From assembly GCF_030268885.1 (NCBI RefSeq), contig NZ_BSSA01000008.1:124001-188000 (forward strand): a stretch of DNA of 64,000 nt, read 5' to 3'. The translations under genes and the position numbers were made by a program. Every line of letters begins with the position of its first letter. Positions within the stretch are counted from its first letter, which is position 1. Of the stretch, positions 24,873 to 33,215 are shown piece after piece. The DNA is from Kitasatospora phosalacinea. Its GTDB lineage: Bacteria > Actinomycetota > Actinomycetes > Streptomycetales > Streptomycetaceae. The notes under the pieces were generated by a model that saw only the letters and a program-made list of their open reading frames with translations, was not told the origin of the DNA and did no database searches.

Positions 24873-25016
24873 ATGCCCCCTCGCACCACCACACCGCCCG
24901 CCCTCGCGCCCCGCCAGGGGCGCGGGGAGCCGGGCGCTGCGGAAGGCGGCTTCCCGCAGCCGGACGCAGCCCTCGCCCCCGCGCGCCGGACGCCGCCGCC
25001 CGCTGCGGGTGCACCC
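24873..25016 (+). repeat. Palindromic repeat-like stretch at the start of the cbiX frame
   Basis: Two stem-loops: CGCGCCCC/GGGGCGCG (24905-24924) and GCTGCGG/CCGCAGC (about 24937-24960). The CAGGGGCGCGGGGA core matches the Streptomyces intergenic repeat type and resembles the element at 4579-4751. It probably acts as the 3' end of the ssu transcript rather than as coding DNA. Confidence 0.5.
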
Positions 25017-25766
25017 GTGCCGCCGCTCCTGCTGCTCGCGCACGGCTCCCGCGACCCGCGCCACGCCGCGACCGTCGAGGCCCTCGCCGCCGCCGTCCGC
25101 GTCCTGCGCCCCGAACTGCCGGTCACCACCGCGTACCTGGACCACTGCGCGCCTCGCATCGCCCAGGTCGCCCCGCGCCTGACCGACGCGATCGCCGTGC
25201 CGCTGCTCCTGAACCGGGCGTTCCACGCCAAGCACGACATCCCGGCCGCCCTGCGCGCCGCCGGTTCGGCGATCCCGGTCGCGGAGGTCCTCGGCCCCTC
25301 CCCGCTGCTGCTGGAAGCCCTCGACCGCCGCCTGGCCGAGTCCGGCCCGGACGTCGCCGACCCGGCGGTCCGGGCCCGCACCGGTGTCGTGCTGGCCGCC
25401 GCCGGCTCCTCCGACCCGGCCGCGAACGCCACCACCCGGGCGGTGGCCGCCGAGTGGCGCCGCACCCGCGGCTGGGCCGCCGTCACCATCGCGCACGCCT
25501 CCGGCACCGGCCCGACCGTCGCCGAGGCCCTCGCCGCCCTGCGCGCCGTCCCGGCCGTCCGCGGCACCGCCGTCGCCCCGTACCTGCTGGCCCCGGGCCT
25601 CCTCCCGGACCGGATCGCCGCCGCCGCGGCCGCCGCCCGCGCCGACCACCTCGCCCCGGTCCTGGGCGCCGCCCCGGAACTGGCCCGCCTGGTGCTGGCC
25701 CGCCACGCCGAGGCCGCCCTCGCCCTGGGCGCCCCGCAGCCGGTCAGCCGACCCGGCGCAGCGTGA
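24873..25766 (+). CDS. cbiX: Sirohydrochlorin chelatase (CbiX/SirB-like)
   Basis: The frame encodes 297 residues from ATG 24873, but the family-like part begins at PPLLLLAHGSRDPRHAATVEAL (residue 50 on). The likely translated start is therefore GTG 25017, giving 249 residues; the first 48 codons cover repeat-like hairpins. Two chelatase half-domains are visible, with metal-site His in AHGSRD, HCAP and LLLNRAFHAKHDIPAAL. It probably inserts iron into sirohydrochlorin to make siroheme for the sulfite reductase in this block, although cobalt chelation for cobalamin is an alternative. The 3' end overlaps the convergent gene by 23 bases. Confidence 0.85.
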   Translation: MPPRTTTPPALAPRQGRGEPGAAEGGFPQPDAALAPARRTPPPAAGAPVPPLLLLAHGSRDPRHAATVEALAAAVRVLRPELPVTTAYLDHCAPRIAQVAPRLTDAIAVPLLLNRAFHAKHDIPAALRAAGSAIPVAEVLGPSPLLLEALDRRLAESGPDVADPAVRARTGVVLAAAGSSDPAANATTRAVAAEWRRTRGWAAVTIAHASGTGPTVAEALAALRAVPAVRGTAVAPYLLAPGLLPDRIAAAAAAARADHLAPVLGAAPELARLVLARHAEAALALGAPQPVSRPGAA

Positions 25767-26787
25767 ACCCGTCGCCCGGCGTGCCCGCGAGCAGCAGGTC
25801 GAGGCGGCCGCTGAGGGTGTAGACCCTGTCGCCCGGGCCGGCGGTGATCGCGGTGGGGTCGGTGTCGGTCAGCGGGCGGTCGGCGGTCAGGGCGGCGCTG
25901 CGCCAGCCGTCGGCGCTGCGGAGGGTCAGTTCGGCGTCCCGCCCGCCGTCGCCGAGGTGGTTGGTGACGGCGAGCACCGAACCGTCCGGCCGCCCCAGCA
26001 TCCCGTCCAGCCCGACGAACCGGTCCCCCGCCCCACCGGCACCGTCGGCCCCCCGCACCTCGATCCGCGACAGCTCCGCGGGCCGGTCGACCGGGATGCG
26101 CCAGAGCGTGGCGTCGTCGGTCTTGCCGACGACGAGCACGCCGTCCCGCCAGACGATGCCGTTGAGCCCGATGCCGCCGGCGGGCGCGGCCAGCCGCGGG
26201 TCGCGGACCAGCACCTCGGCCGTGCCGTCGGGCGTGACGCGGTAGACGAGCGGCGCGAAGGTGTCGGTGACGTACGCGGTGCCGTCGGGCGCGTAGGCGA
26301 CGTCGTTGGCGAGGTGCGGTCCGCCGTCGGCGGCGGCCGCGGCCAGGTCGGCGTGGAAGACCCGCCGTCCGGTGCGCAGGTCGTACGCGCCGAGTCCGGC
26401 GGTGTGCGCGGTGCTCGCGGGGGTGCTGCGGTCGCCGACCCCCAGGTCGCCGTCGGCGACCAGGACCCGGCCGCGGGCGGGGTCGGCGTGCAGGCCGATG
26501 ACGCTGACCAGGTGGGCGGGGTCGTCGACCAGGGTGCGCAGCGTCCCGTCGGGGCGGACCTCGCTGACGGTGCCGTGCGCCATCGAGCCGACCAGGAAGC
26601 GGTGGTGCGCGGCGTCCCAGGTGGCGCCCTCGGGGGTGGCCGCGGCGCCGTGCCCGACCACCACCGCGGGGCCCCGCCGGCCCGCCGCACCCGCGCCCGC
26701 CGCACCCACCGCACCCGCGGGCGCCGCCGACCCGGCGACCAGCGCCGCCACCACGCCCGCCCCGACCAGGACCTGACGGATCGTCAT
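25744..26787 (-). CDS. Secreted SMP-30/gluconolactonase-like beta-propeller protein
   Basis: 347 residues. A signal peptide is evident (residues about 1-27, hydrophobic core VLVGAGVVAALVAGSAAPAG ending in AGA). Propeller repeats follow: PEGATWDAAHHRFLVGSMAHGTV, GLHADPARGRVLVADGDLGVG, ANDVAYAPDGTAYVTDTFAPLVYRV and LNGIVWRDGVLVVGK. This pattern fits the SMP-30/gluconolactonase/LRE group; the enzymatic activity is unknown and many members are not lactonases. It is divergent from an XRE-type regulator and convergent with cbiX. Confidence 0.78.
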   Translation of the reverse strand: MTIRQVLVGAGVVAALVAGSAAPAGAVGAAGAGAAGRRGPAVVVGHGAAATPEGATWDAAHHRFLVGSMAHGTVSEVRPDGTLRTLVDDPAHLVSVIGLHADPARGRVLVADGDLGVGDRSTPASTAHTAGLGAYDLRTGRRVFHADLAAAAADGGPHLANDVAYAPDGTAYVTDTFAPLVYRVTPDGTAEVLVRDPRLAAPAGGIGLNGIVWRDGVLVVGKTDDATLWRIPVDRPAELSRIEVRGADGAGGAGDRFVGLDGMLGRPDGSVLAVTNHLGDGGRDAELTLRSADGWRSAALTADRPLTDTDPTAITAGPGDRVYTLSGRLDLLLAGTPGDGFTLRRVG

Positions 26788-26921
26788 CTCTGCTCCTCGT
26801 GCTCTCCCCCGGCGGCCGTCCCGCCGGACGCCTCCACCCTCCCGCCGCCCGCCGGGGTCCGGCAGTGCGTGCGGATACTGGTAGTCGCGGTGACAGGCAG
26901 CGCGGGACGGAGGGGGCGGAC

Positions 26922-27776
26922 ATGGCGGGGGCGGAGTTCCGGAGGGATTCGCTGGCGGGGTTCCTGCGGGCGCGGCGCGCGGCGCTGTCGCCGGAGCAGG
27001 TGGGGATGGCGCCGGGGGTGCGGCGGCGGACGCCGGGGCTGCGGCGGGAGGAGGTGGCGCTGCTCGCGGGCGTGGGGGTGACCTGGTACACGTGGCTGGA
27101 GCAGGGGCGGGAGATCAACCCGTCGCCGGAGGTGCTGGGGGCGCTGGCCCGGACGCTGCGGCTGGACGCGGCGGAGACCGACTACCTGTTCCGGCTGGCG
27201 GGGCAGCCGCCGCGCCCGGCGCCGGGGACGACGGACCTGGAGGTGGCTCCGGCGCTGCTGCGGCTGGTGCGGGCGCAGGCGCCCGCCCCGGCGTTCCTGA
27301 CCGATCCGGACTGGGAGGTGCGGGCCTGGAACCCTCCGGCGGACGCCGTGTTCGACTTCTCCCGGCTGCCGCCGGAGCAGCGCAACCTGGCCTGGGTGGC
27401 GCTGCTGCACGAACCGACCCGCCGCCGCGTCGTCGACTGGGAGCACCACGCCCGCCGCACCCTGGCCGAGCTGCGCGCGGCGTACGGGGAGCGCGGCGGC
27501 GACGGGGACCCGGCGGCGGCCCGGCTGGCGGCGCTGGTGGACCGGCTGCGGGCCGCGTCCCCGGAGGTCGGCCGGTGGTGGGACGAGCACCGGGTGCGCG
27601 AGCGGGTCGGCACCGAGAAGGACCTGCAGCACGAGACGGCGGGCCTGCTGCGCCTGGACCAGGTGGTGCTGGGCGCCCCGGGCGGCCTGCGCCTGGTGGT
27701 GCTGGCCCCGCGCGACGCCGCCACCGCCGACCGGCTGCACGCCCTGACGGCGGCCGCCGCACCGCAGCGGTCCTGA
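26922..27776 (+). CDS. XRE-family regulator with MmyB-like ligand domain
   Basis: 284 residues. An N-terminal helix-turn-helix (about 10-85) with the hallmark GVRRRTPGLRREEVALLAGV and TWYTWLEQGREINPSPEVLGAL is followed by a C-terminal MmyB-type PAS-like domain (about 105-280) with VRAWNPPADAVF and NLAWVALLHEPTRRRVVDWE. These regulators are abundant in streptomycetes, often beside a redox enzyme or exported protein they control; fatty-acid binding has been shown for some. The ATG at 26922 follows GGAGGGGGC. It is divergent from the SMP-30-like gene. Confidence 0.88.
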   Translation: MAGAEFRRDSLAGFLRARRAALSPEQVGMAPGVRRRTPGLRREEVALLAGVGVTWYTWLEQGREINPSPEVLGALARTLRLDAAETDYLFRLAGQPPRPAPGTTDLEVAPALLRLVRAQAPAPAFLTDPDWEVRAWNPPADAVFDFSRLPPEQRNLAWVALLHEPTRRRVVDWEHHARRTLAELRAAYGERGGDGDPAAARLAALVDRLRAASPEVGRWWDEHRVRERVGTEKDLQHETAGLLRLDQVVLGAPGGLRLVVLAPRDAATADRLHALTAAAAPQRS

Positions 27777-27838
27777 CCGTCCCCGTCGGGCGCGGATTCC
27801 TCCTTGCCGCCGGTCGTTCGAACCGGAATGATCCCCCC

Positions 27839-28051
27839 GTGCACCACCTCATCGCCCCGATCACCGTCGTCGTGATCCTCGCCCTGGTCCGCGGTCACCG
27901 TTCCCGGAACACCGGGCCGTCCGCCCCGAAGTCGCCCGCCCGGCAGGCCCCCTACCGGGTGCCGGAGTCGTTCGACGCCGCCGCGTACGGGCTGCCGCCC
28001 CGCGGGAGCTCGACCCGACCCGGGTCGGCCCGCCCCTGCCCGCCCGGGTGA
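27839..28051 (+). pseudogene. Upstream frame of a probably frameshifted hypothetical gene
   Basis: GTG at 27839 begins a 70-codon frame with a hydrophobic N-terminal segment (HLIAPITVVVILALV), then RVPESFDAAAYGLPPR. After this point the next frame continues smoothly as RELDPTRVGPPLPARVK into the following ORF, so one protein seems split by a -1 shift near 27998-28006. The TGA at 28049-28051 overlaps the downstream GTG (GTGA). Either a genuine or a sequencing frameshift, or less likely two coupled ORFs. Confidence 0.5.
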
Positions 28052-28995
28052 AGGCCGCGCAGGCGGTGGCGGACGCCGCCTGGGGCGGCGACTGGCGGTC
28101 CGCCGCCGACCACCTCGCCGCGGCGGCGGGCGACTGGGACGAGCACTGGTCGCGCTTCGAGCTGCTGCGCACGGTCGCCCGGGAGGACGGCGCCTGGCTG
28201 ACGGCCTGGCGCGCGGCGGACCCGAACAGCTGCGACGCGGCGGCCCTGGAGGCGGACCTGATGGTGCACCGCGCCTGGGCGATCCGGGGCGGCGGCTACG
28301 CGAACGAGGTCCCGGCCGAGAGGATGGCCGAGTTCCGGGCACTGCTCCCGGCGGCGATCGAGGCGGCCCGCCGGGCCGCGCTGCTGGACCCGGCGAACCC
28401 GGCGCCCTGGGTGGTCATGGTGACGGCGGCGCGCGGCGCGCAGATCGAGCCGGACGGGTTCCGCCCGCTGTGGGAGGGCCTGGTGGCCCGGGCCCCGCAC
28501 CACTACGAGGGCCACTGGCAGGGCATGCAGTACTGGTGCGCCAAGTGGTACGGCACCAACGGGCGGATGATGCGGTTCGCCGAGGCCGCGATGGACGCCG
28601 CCCCGCAGCGCAGCCCGCTCGCCGGCCTCTACCTGCACGCGCTGTCCGAGCTGGAGTCCCGTGGCTCCGGGCTGCCGACCGGCCCCGCCGCGACCGCCCG
28701 GCTGGAGGCCGTCGCCCGGGCGCTGTCCGAGGTCCCCGCGGATCACCCGCGCCTGCCGGGCCTGCGGCACCTGCTGGCCCACTACCTCGGCCGGGCCGGG
28801 CTGCACGCGGCCGCGCTGGAGCAGTTCCGGCTCATCGGCCGCTGGTGCGGCGCCCAGGTGTGGGCGGACCGGGGCGACCCGGCCGAGGCGTTCCACGCGG
28901 CCCGCGCCGAGGCGGTGGAGAAGTCCGGCGCCCGACCGCTGCCGCCCGAGCAGCAGTGGCGGGCGAAGAACCCGGACGCGGCGTTCCACCGCTGA
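28048..28995 (+). CDS. Hypothetical helical-repeat protein (DUF4034-like)
   Basis: 315 residues as given, but probably the body of a longer protein whose N-terminus is encoded in another frame upstream. Helical Trp/Ala-rich sequence, with WSRFELLRTVARE, MVHRAWAIRGGGYANEV, AARRAALLDPANPAPWVVMV and HHYEGHWQGMQYWCAKWYGTN. It resembles TPR-like proteins annotated as DUF4034 in streptomycetes. No catalytic motif is visible. With the upstream hydrophobic segment it would be membrane-anchored. The convergent gene ends 15 bases beyond. Confidence 0.6.
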   Translation: MKAAQAVADAAWGGDWRSAADHLAAAAGDWDEHWSRFELLRTVAREDGAWLTAWRAADPNSCDAAALEADLMVHRAWAIRGGGYANEVPAERMAEFRALLPAAIEAARRAALLDPANPAPWVVMVTAARGAQIEPDGFRPLWEGLVARAPHHYEGHWQGMQYWCAKWYGTNGRMMRFAEAAMDAAPQRSPLAGLYLHALSELESRGSGLPTGPAATARLEAVARALSEVPADHPRLPGLRHLLAHYLGRAGLHAAALEQFRLIGRWCGAQVWADRGDPAEAFHAARAEAVEKSGARPLPPEQQWRAKNPDAAFHR

Positions 28996-29010
28996 GCCCG
29001 GCCGCCGCCC

Positions 29011-29607
29011 TCAGGACGCGTAGGCGGCGGCGAGCTCGTCCGCGGTGGACGGCAGCGGGGTGGTGAGGGCGGCCCAGGAGCCGTCGGGGAAGTGCAGGTC
29101 GACCCGGCCGCGCTGGAGCACGCCCTTGGGGTTGCGGCGCAGCGCGGCGGTCTCGTGCCGGGGCAGTTCGTGGTGCGGGGCGTAGACCGGGTCGAGCTGC
29201 CAGGGCTTGGCGCGGTCGGCGAGCAGCAGCAGGCGGCGGTCGGTGAGGGCGAGCAGGCAGTCGCCCTTGGCACCGTCCTCGTACCAGCGCAGGACGAACC
29301 GCCCGGCGGCGGAGGTCCAGCCGCCGTCCATGCCGCGGCCGTGCCAGGCCGCGTCGGGGACGGCGTCGGCGATCCGGTCGCCGACCGCCCCGGTGGCGGA
29401 GGCGACCGGGTCGACGAGGGCCCTGGCGCGCCGGAGCAGTCCGATCGGACGGGCCAACTTCCGTTCCCATTCGGCGGGTTGGCGCGGGGGCAGGAGTTCG
29501 GCCGGGGGGTGCGGAATACCGGGGGCGAGGGAGACCGTCGCGGCGGCGCGGAGCCGTTCGCCGGGGGCGAGGAAGGGGGTGGCGGCTTGCCGGTCCCGGT
29601 CGAGCAC
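29011..29607 (-). CDS. Hypothetical protein, possible PH-like domain
   Basis: 198 residues from GTG 29607, chosen because GGAGGAC stands eight bases upstream; the longer frame to 29682 has no such site and an unlikely Pro/Arg-rich start. It contains DCLLALTDRRLLLL, the phrase typical of bacterial PH-domain/GRAM-like proteins, followed by beta-rich GRVDLHFPDGSW. No membrane segment. Function unknown; stands convergent with the DUF4034-like gene. Confidence 0.55.
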   Translation of the reverse strand: MLDRDRQAATPFLAPGERLRAAATVSLAPGIPHPPAELLPPRQPAEWERKLARPIGLLRRARALVDPVASATGAVGDRIADAVPDAAWHGRGMDGGWTSAAGRFVLRWYEDGAKGDCLLALTDRRLLLLADRAKPWQLDPVYAPHHELPRHETAALRRNPKGVLQRGRVDLHFPDGSWAALTTPLPSTADELAAAYAS

Positions 29608-29708
29608 GGGGACTGTCCTCCGAGGGGGCGCGGGGCGTTCCGGCCCGCGGGGGCGGACCGGGCAATGCCGCGGAACGGTCATGGAACGGCAAAGAAACTA
29701 ACACGCCA

Positions 29709-30272
29709 TCACCCGTTCGAGTGAGACCCGGAACCGGCGAGGCGTTCGTGCACCCACGGGTCCGCGGCGTGCCGCGCCGCCTCCCGGCGGGCCGCCCGGA
29801 ACCGCTCCCCGAGGTCCCCGTACGGGGCGTCCGCCCACCGCCAGGCGCCGACCGCGCACGCCTGCCGCAGCGGGGCGCCGCCCTGCACCGCGGCGAGCAG
29901 TTCCTCCTGCAGCCGTCGGCGCCCGCCCGCGGCCAGCAGGACCTGGGCCAGCCAGCGCGGCGAGGAGGGGTCGTCGTCGGCCAGCAGCGCGTCCAGCACC
30001 GGCCCGTAGTGGGCGCGGGCCGCAGCCCGGTCCTCGGCCAGGTGCCGGTAGGCGGTCTGCCGCTTGTGCCCGATCCGGTGGTACTGCGCGTACCCGGGGG
30101 CCCGGGCGGCCAGCGCGGCGACCCGCTCGTCCGGTTCGATCCGGACCTCGATGCCGAGCGCCGCGAGCAGCGCGTCCAGCGCCGCCTCCTGCGCGTCCAG
30201 CCGCGCGCCCCGCCCCGGCTCCACGCCCTGCTCCCGCCCCGCGCCCTGCCCCTGCCCCTGCCCCTGCCCCAT
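29709..30272 (-). CDS. Hypothetical protein with Gly-Gln repeat N-terminus
   Basis: 187 residues. Start ATG at 30272 with GGAGAGGG seven bases upstream. The first 11 residues alternate Gly and Gln (GQGQGQGQG), encoded by a CCCCTG-type hexanucleotide repeat, so the N-terminus may vary in length by slippage. The rest is helical (LDAQEAALDALLAALGIEV, YAQYHRIGHKRQTAYRHLAEDR, WLAQVLLAAGG). No family recognised. It is divergent from a MarR regulator. Confidence 0.55.
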   Translation of the reverse strand: MGQGQGQGQGAGREQGVEPGRGARLDAQEAALDALLAALGIEVRIEPDERVAALAARAPGYAQYHRIGHKRQTAYRHLAEDRAAARAHYGPVLDALLADDDPSSPRWLAQVLLAAGGRRRLQEELLAAVQGGAPLRQACAVGAWRWADAPYGDLGERFRAARREAARHAADPWVHERLAGSGSHSNG

Positions 30273-30390
30273 GCGTGCGCCCTCTCCGCTCTCCGCCCGA
30301 CCCCGCCCGCGGATACTTGCAGGCGCGGGAATTTGCGTACCTCGAATAAGCTTGGCACCGGTAGGACCCACCGACGAAGGGAGCACGGCC

Positions 30391-30855
30391 ATGACCCGAC
30401 CGGACCCGGGCCTGGCGCACGGCTGGTGCGCCCTCACCGCCCTGCACGGCCGGATCGAGGCCCACGTCGAGCGCGCCCTGCAGGCCGAGCACGAGCTCAG
30501 CGTCCGCGAGTTCTCCGTGCTGGACGTGCTCTCCGACCAGCACGACGGCGACGGCGGCCACTTCCGGATGAACCAGCTCGCCGACGCGGTCGTGCTCAGC
30601 CAGAGCGCCACCACCCGCCTGGTCACCAGGCTGGAGGACCGCGGCCTGCTGGCCCGCTACCTCTGCCCCACCGACCGCCGCGGCATCTACACCAACGTCA
30701 CCCCGGACGGCCTCGCCCTGCTGGAACGGGCCCGCCCCACCAACGACCGCGCCCTCGCCGAGGCCCTCGACAGCGCCGAACAGCGCCCCGAACTCGCCCC
30801 CCTGGTGACCGCCGTCCGCACCCTCTCCCGCCCCGCCCCCGCCCCCGCGGGCTGA
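30391..30855 (+). CDS. MarR-family transcriptional regulator
   Basis: 154 residues. Winged helix with ELSVREFSVLDVLSD, FRMNQLADAVVLSQSATTRLVTRLEDRGLLARY and wing CPTDRRGIYTNVTPDGLALL. The ATG at 30391 follows AAGGGAG at 30377-30383. The 118-base divergent region towards the leftward hypothetical is AT-richer (GGGAATTTGCGTACCTCGAA) and probably holds the promoter and operator. Target unknown; no transporter is adjacent. It is convergent with the helicase gene. Confidence 0.85.
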   Translation: MTRPDPGLAHGWCALTALHGRIEAHVERALQAEHELSVREFSVLDVLSDQHDGDGGHFRMNQLADAVVLSQSATTRLVTRLEDRGLLARYLCPTDRRGIYTNVTPDGLALLERARPTNDRALAEALDSAEQRPELAPLVTAVRTLSRPAPAPAG

Positions 30856-31049
30856 GCCAGCACCGGTACGCCGGAGCGTCCCCGCCCGACACCGACGGCC
30901 CGCCGACGGTCGGAGAAGGGTCCGCACCGGACGCCCCCGCCGGACCGGGGCGGCGCCGCCGCCCACCGTCCCCCCACGGCCCACCGGCGCCGCCGAACCC
31001 CGCCCCGCCCCCGCACTGGGGCCGGGGCCGGGACCGGAGCCGTCCGGGC

Positions 31050-32822
31050 CTAGTCGGCCTTGCGGCGCTGGCGGCCCGTGCCGTAGTTCGAGCCGCTCTT
31101 CGAGCCGGAGCCCGGCTTCGCCCGGCCGGAGGCCTTGCCGATGAAGCCCGCCGCCATCTGCGAACTCCCGCCGCCGGGGCGCTGCTTGGGGCGGGGGCGG
31201 CGCGGGTTGCCGCTCATGTCGACGTCCTTGGGCAGGCCGCTGTCGGCCCGCTTCGCCGGGCGGCGGCGCGCCTCGCCGTCCACCGGCTTCGCCCCGCCGC
31301 GCCCGCGGCCGCGGCCGCCGCGGCCGGTGCCCTCGCCGTTCGCCGCCGCGGGCTGCTCCTGGGCCGGGGCGGCGGCCGCGGCGGGCACCGGCAGGGTGAC
31401 GGCCACGCCGGAGGGGGTGCGGGCGCCGGTGATCCGCCCCAGTTCGCCGTCCTGGGGACGGACCTTGGTGACGGTCGGGCGGATCCCGGCGATGCTCATC
31501 AGCCGGTTGACCTCGCGGCGCTGCTCGGGCAGCACCAGGGTCACCACGGTGCCGGACTCGCCGGCCCGGGCGGTGCGGCCGCCGCGGTGCAGGTAGTCCT
31601 TGTGGTCGATCGGCGGGTCGACGTTGACGACCAGGTCGAGGCCGTCGATGTGGATGCCGCGGGCGGCCACGTTGGTGGCGATCAGCGCGGTGACCTCGCC
31701 CTCGCGGAACTGGTCGAGGACGCGGTTGCGCTGCGGCTGCGACTTGCCGCCGTGCAGCGCGGCGGCGACCACGCCGTTGGCGCGCAGCTGCTTGGCCAGC
31801 CGGTCCGCGCCGTGCTTGGTGTGCACGAACATGATCACCCGGCCCTCGCGGGAGGCGATCCGGGCGGTGGTCTCGGCCTTGTCGGCGGGGTCGAGCTGCA
31901 GCAGGTGGTGGTCCATGGTGGTGACCGCCCCGGCCGACGGGTCCACCGAGTGGGTGACCGGGTCGGTGAGGAAACGGTTGACCAGCCGGTCCACGTTGCG
32001 GTCCAGGGTGGCGGAGAACAGCATCCGCTGCCCGCCCTCGGCGACCTGCTCCAGCAGCTTGACGACCTGCGGCAGGAAGCCCATGTCGGCCATCTGGTCG
32101 GCCTCGTCGAGGACGGTGATCGCCACGTCCTCCAGGAACACGTCGCCGCGCTGGATCAGGTCGTCCAGCCGGCCGGGGGTGGCGACCAGCACCTCGGTGC
32201 CGCGCCGCACCTGGTTGGACTGCCGGGTGATCGACATGCCGCCGACCACGGTGGTGATCCGCAGGTTGAGCACCCCGGCGTACGGGGCGAGCGCCTCGGT
32301 GACCTGCTGCGCCAGCTCGCGGGTCGGCACCAGCACCAGGGCCAGCGGCCGCCGCGCGGTGGCCCGCTTGCCCGCGGTGCGCACCAGCAGCGGCAGGCCG
32401 AAGGCGAGCGTCTTGCCGGAGCCGGTGCGGCCGCGGCCGAGCACGTCGCGCCCGGCCAGCGCGTCCGGCAGCGTCGCCGCCTGGATCGGGAACGGCTCGG
32501 TGACGCCCTGCGCGCCGAGCTCCCTCATCAGCCCGGCGGGCAGCTCCAGCTCGGCGAAGCTCGCCGCGGGCGGACGCGACGGGGTGCCCTGCACGGGCGT
32601 GAAGTCCTCGGCGACCGCGGGCGCGGCGGCCCGGCGCTGGCGGCGCGGCTGCTCACCGCGCGTCGCCGCGCCCCCGCCGGTGCGGGGCGCGCCGCTGCGC
32701 GGCTTCCCGCCGCGGGTGCGCGGCTTGCTCTCACCGCGGGGGTGCTCACCGCGGGAGTGCTCGGAGGTACGGGGCTGCTCGCCGCGGGACCGGTCGGTGC
32801 GCGGGCGGGACTGCTCGGGCAT
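31050..32822 (-). CDS. DEAD-box ATP-dependent RNA helicase
   Basis: 590 residues. The core shows Q-motif FPIQ, motif I GRTGSGKT, Ia PTRELAQQ, Ib TPGR, II VLDEADQM, III FSATL, IV FVHTKHGADRLAKQL, V ATNVAARGIHI and VI HRGGRTARAG. The N-terminal 80 residues and C-terminal 130 residues are basic, Arg/Gly/Ser-rich, disordered RNA-binding tails. RhlE-like in type; likely remodels RNA in ribosome assembly or at low temperature. ATG at 32822 with AGGAAG about nine bases upstream. Lying just behind a cold-shock gene on the same strand fits a cold-response role, though a terminator separates the two. Confidence 0.93.
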   Translation of the reverse strand: MPEQSRPRTDRSRGEQPRTSEHSRGEHPRGESKPRTRGGKPRSGAPRTGGGAATRGEQPRRQRRAAAPAVAEDFTPVQGTPSRPPAASFAELELPAGLMRELGAQGVTEPFPIQAATLPDALAGRDVLGRGRTGSGKTLAFGLPLLVRTAGKRATARRPLALVLVPTRELAQQVTEALAPYAGVLNLRITTVVGGMSITRQSNQVRRGTEVLVATPGRLDDLIQRGDVFLEDVAITVLDEADQMADMGFLPQVVKLLEQVAEGGQRMLFSATLDRNVDRLVNRFLTDPVTHSVDPSAGAVTTMDHHLLQLDPADKAETTARIASREGRVIMFVHTKHGADRLAKQLRANGVVAAALHGGKSQPQRNRVLDQFREGEVTALIATNVAARGIHIDGLDLVVNVDPPIDHKDYLHRGGRTARAGESGTVVTLVLPEQRREVNRLMSIAGIRPTVTKVRPQDGELGRITGARTPSGVAVTLPVPAAAAAPAQEQPAAANGEGTGRGGRGRGRGGAKPVDGEARRRPAKRADSGLPKDVDMSGNPRRPRPKQRPGGGSSQMAAGFIGKASGRAKPGSGSKSGSNYGTGRQRRKAD

Positions 32823-32942
32823 GCGTGTTCCACTTCCTGAGGGGCCGTCGGCCCGTGCGCGGCAGGGGCCGCGGAGGGGCTGAACGATGAACCGGCCGCC
32901 AGAAAGGGTGGAGGGGCCGCCCCGGCCGTCGGGCGGCATGGA

Positions 32943-32977
32943 CGAGGGCCCGTACCCTGTGGAGGTACGGGCCCTCG
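32943..32977 (-). terminator. Terminator of the cold-shock gene
   Basis: A perfect 14-base stem, CGAGGGCCCGTACC (32943-32956) with 32964-32977, and a 7-base loop, located 35 bases after the cspA stop on the minus strand. Confidence 0.85.
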
Positions 32978-33011
32978 CCTGCGACATCTAGGAGTCGGCG
33001 TGAGCCGGGAC

Positions 33012-33215
33012 TCAGATGGTGCGGATGTTCTCCGCCTGCGGGCCCTTCTGGCCCTGGGTGACGTCGAACTCGACCTTCTGGCCCTCGATCAGCTCACGGA
33101 AGCCGGTCGACTGGATGTTCGAGTAGTGAGCGAAGACGTCGGCGCCGCCGCCGTCCTGCTCGATGAAGCCGTAGCCCTTTTCGCTGTTGAACCACTTCAC
33201 GGTGCCGGTAGCCAT
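33012..33215 (-). CDS. cspA: Cold-shock protein
   Basis: 67 residues, single cold-shock (OB-fold) domain binding single-stranded RNA and DNA. RNP1 KGYGFIEQ and RNP2 DVFAHYSNI are present, with the start [14 protein letters not shown]. This closely matches the streptomycete Csp group (7.0-type). ATG at 33215 with GGAG nine bases or so upstream. The leader is long and contains a hairpin with a T-rich tail. It precedes the helicase gene on the same strand. Confidence 0.95.
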   Translation of the reverse strand: MATGTVKWFNSEKGYGFIEQDGGGADVFAHYSNIQSTGFRELIEGQKVEFDVTQGQKGPQAENIRTI

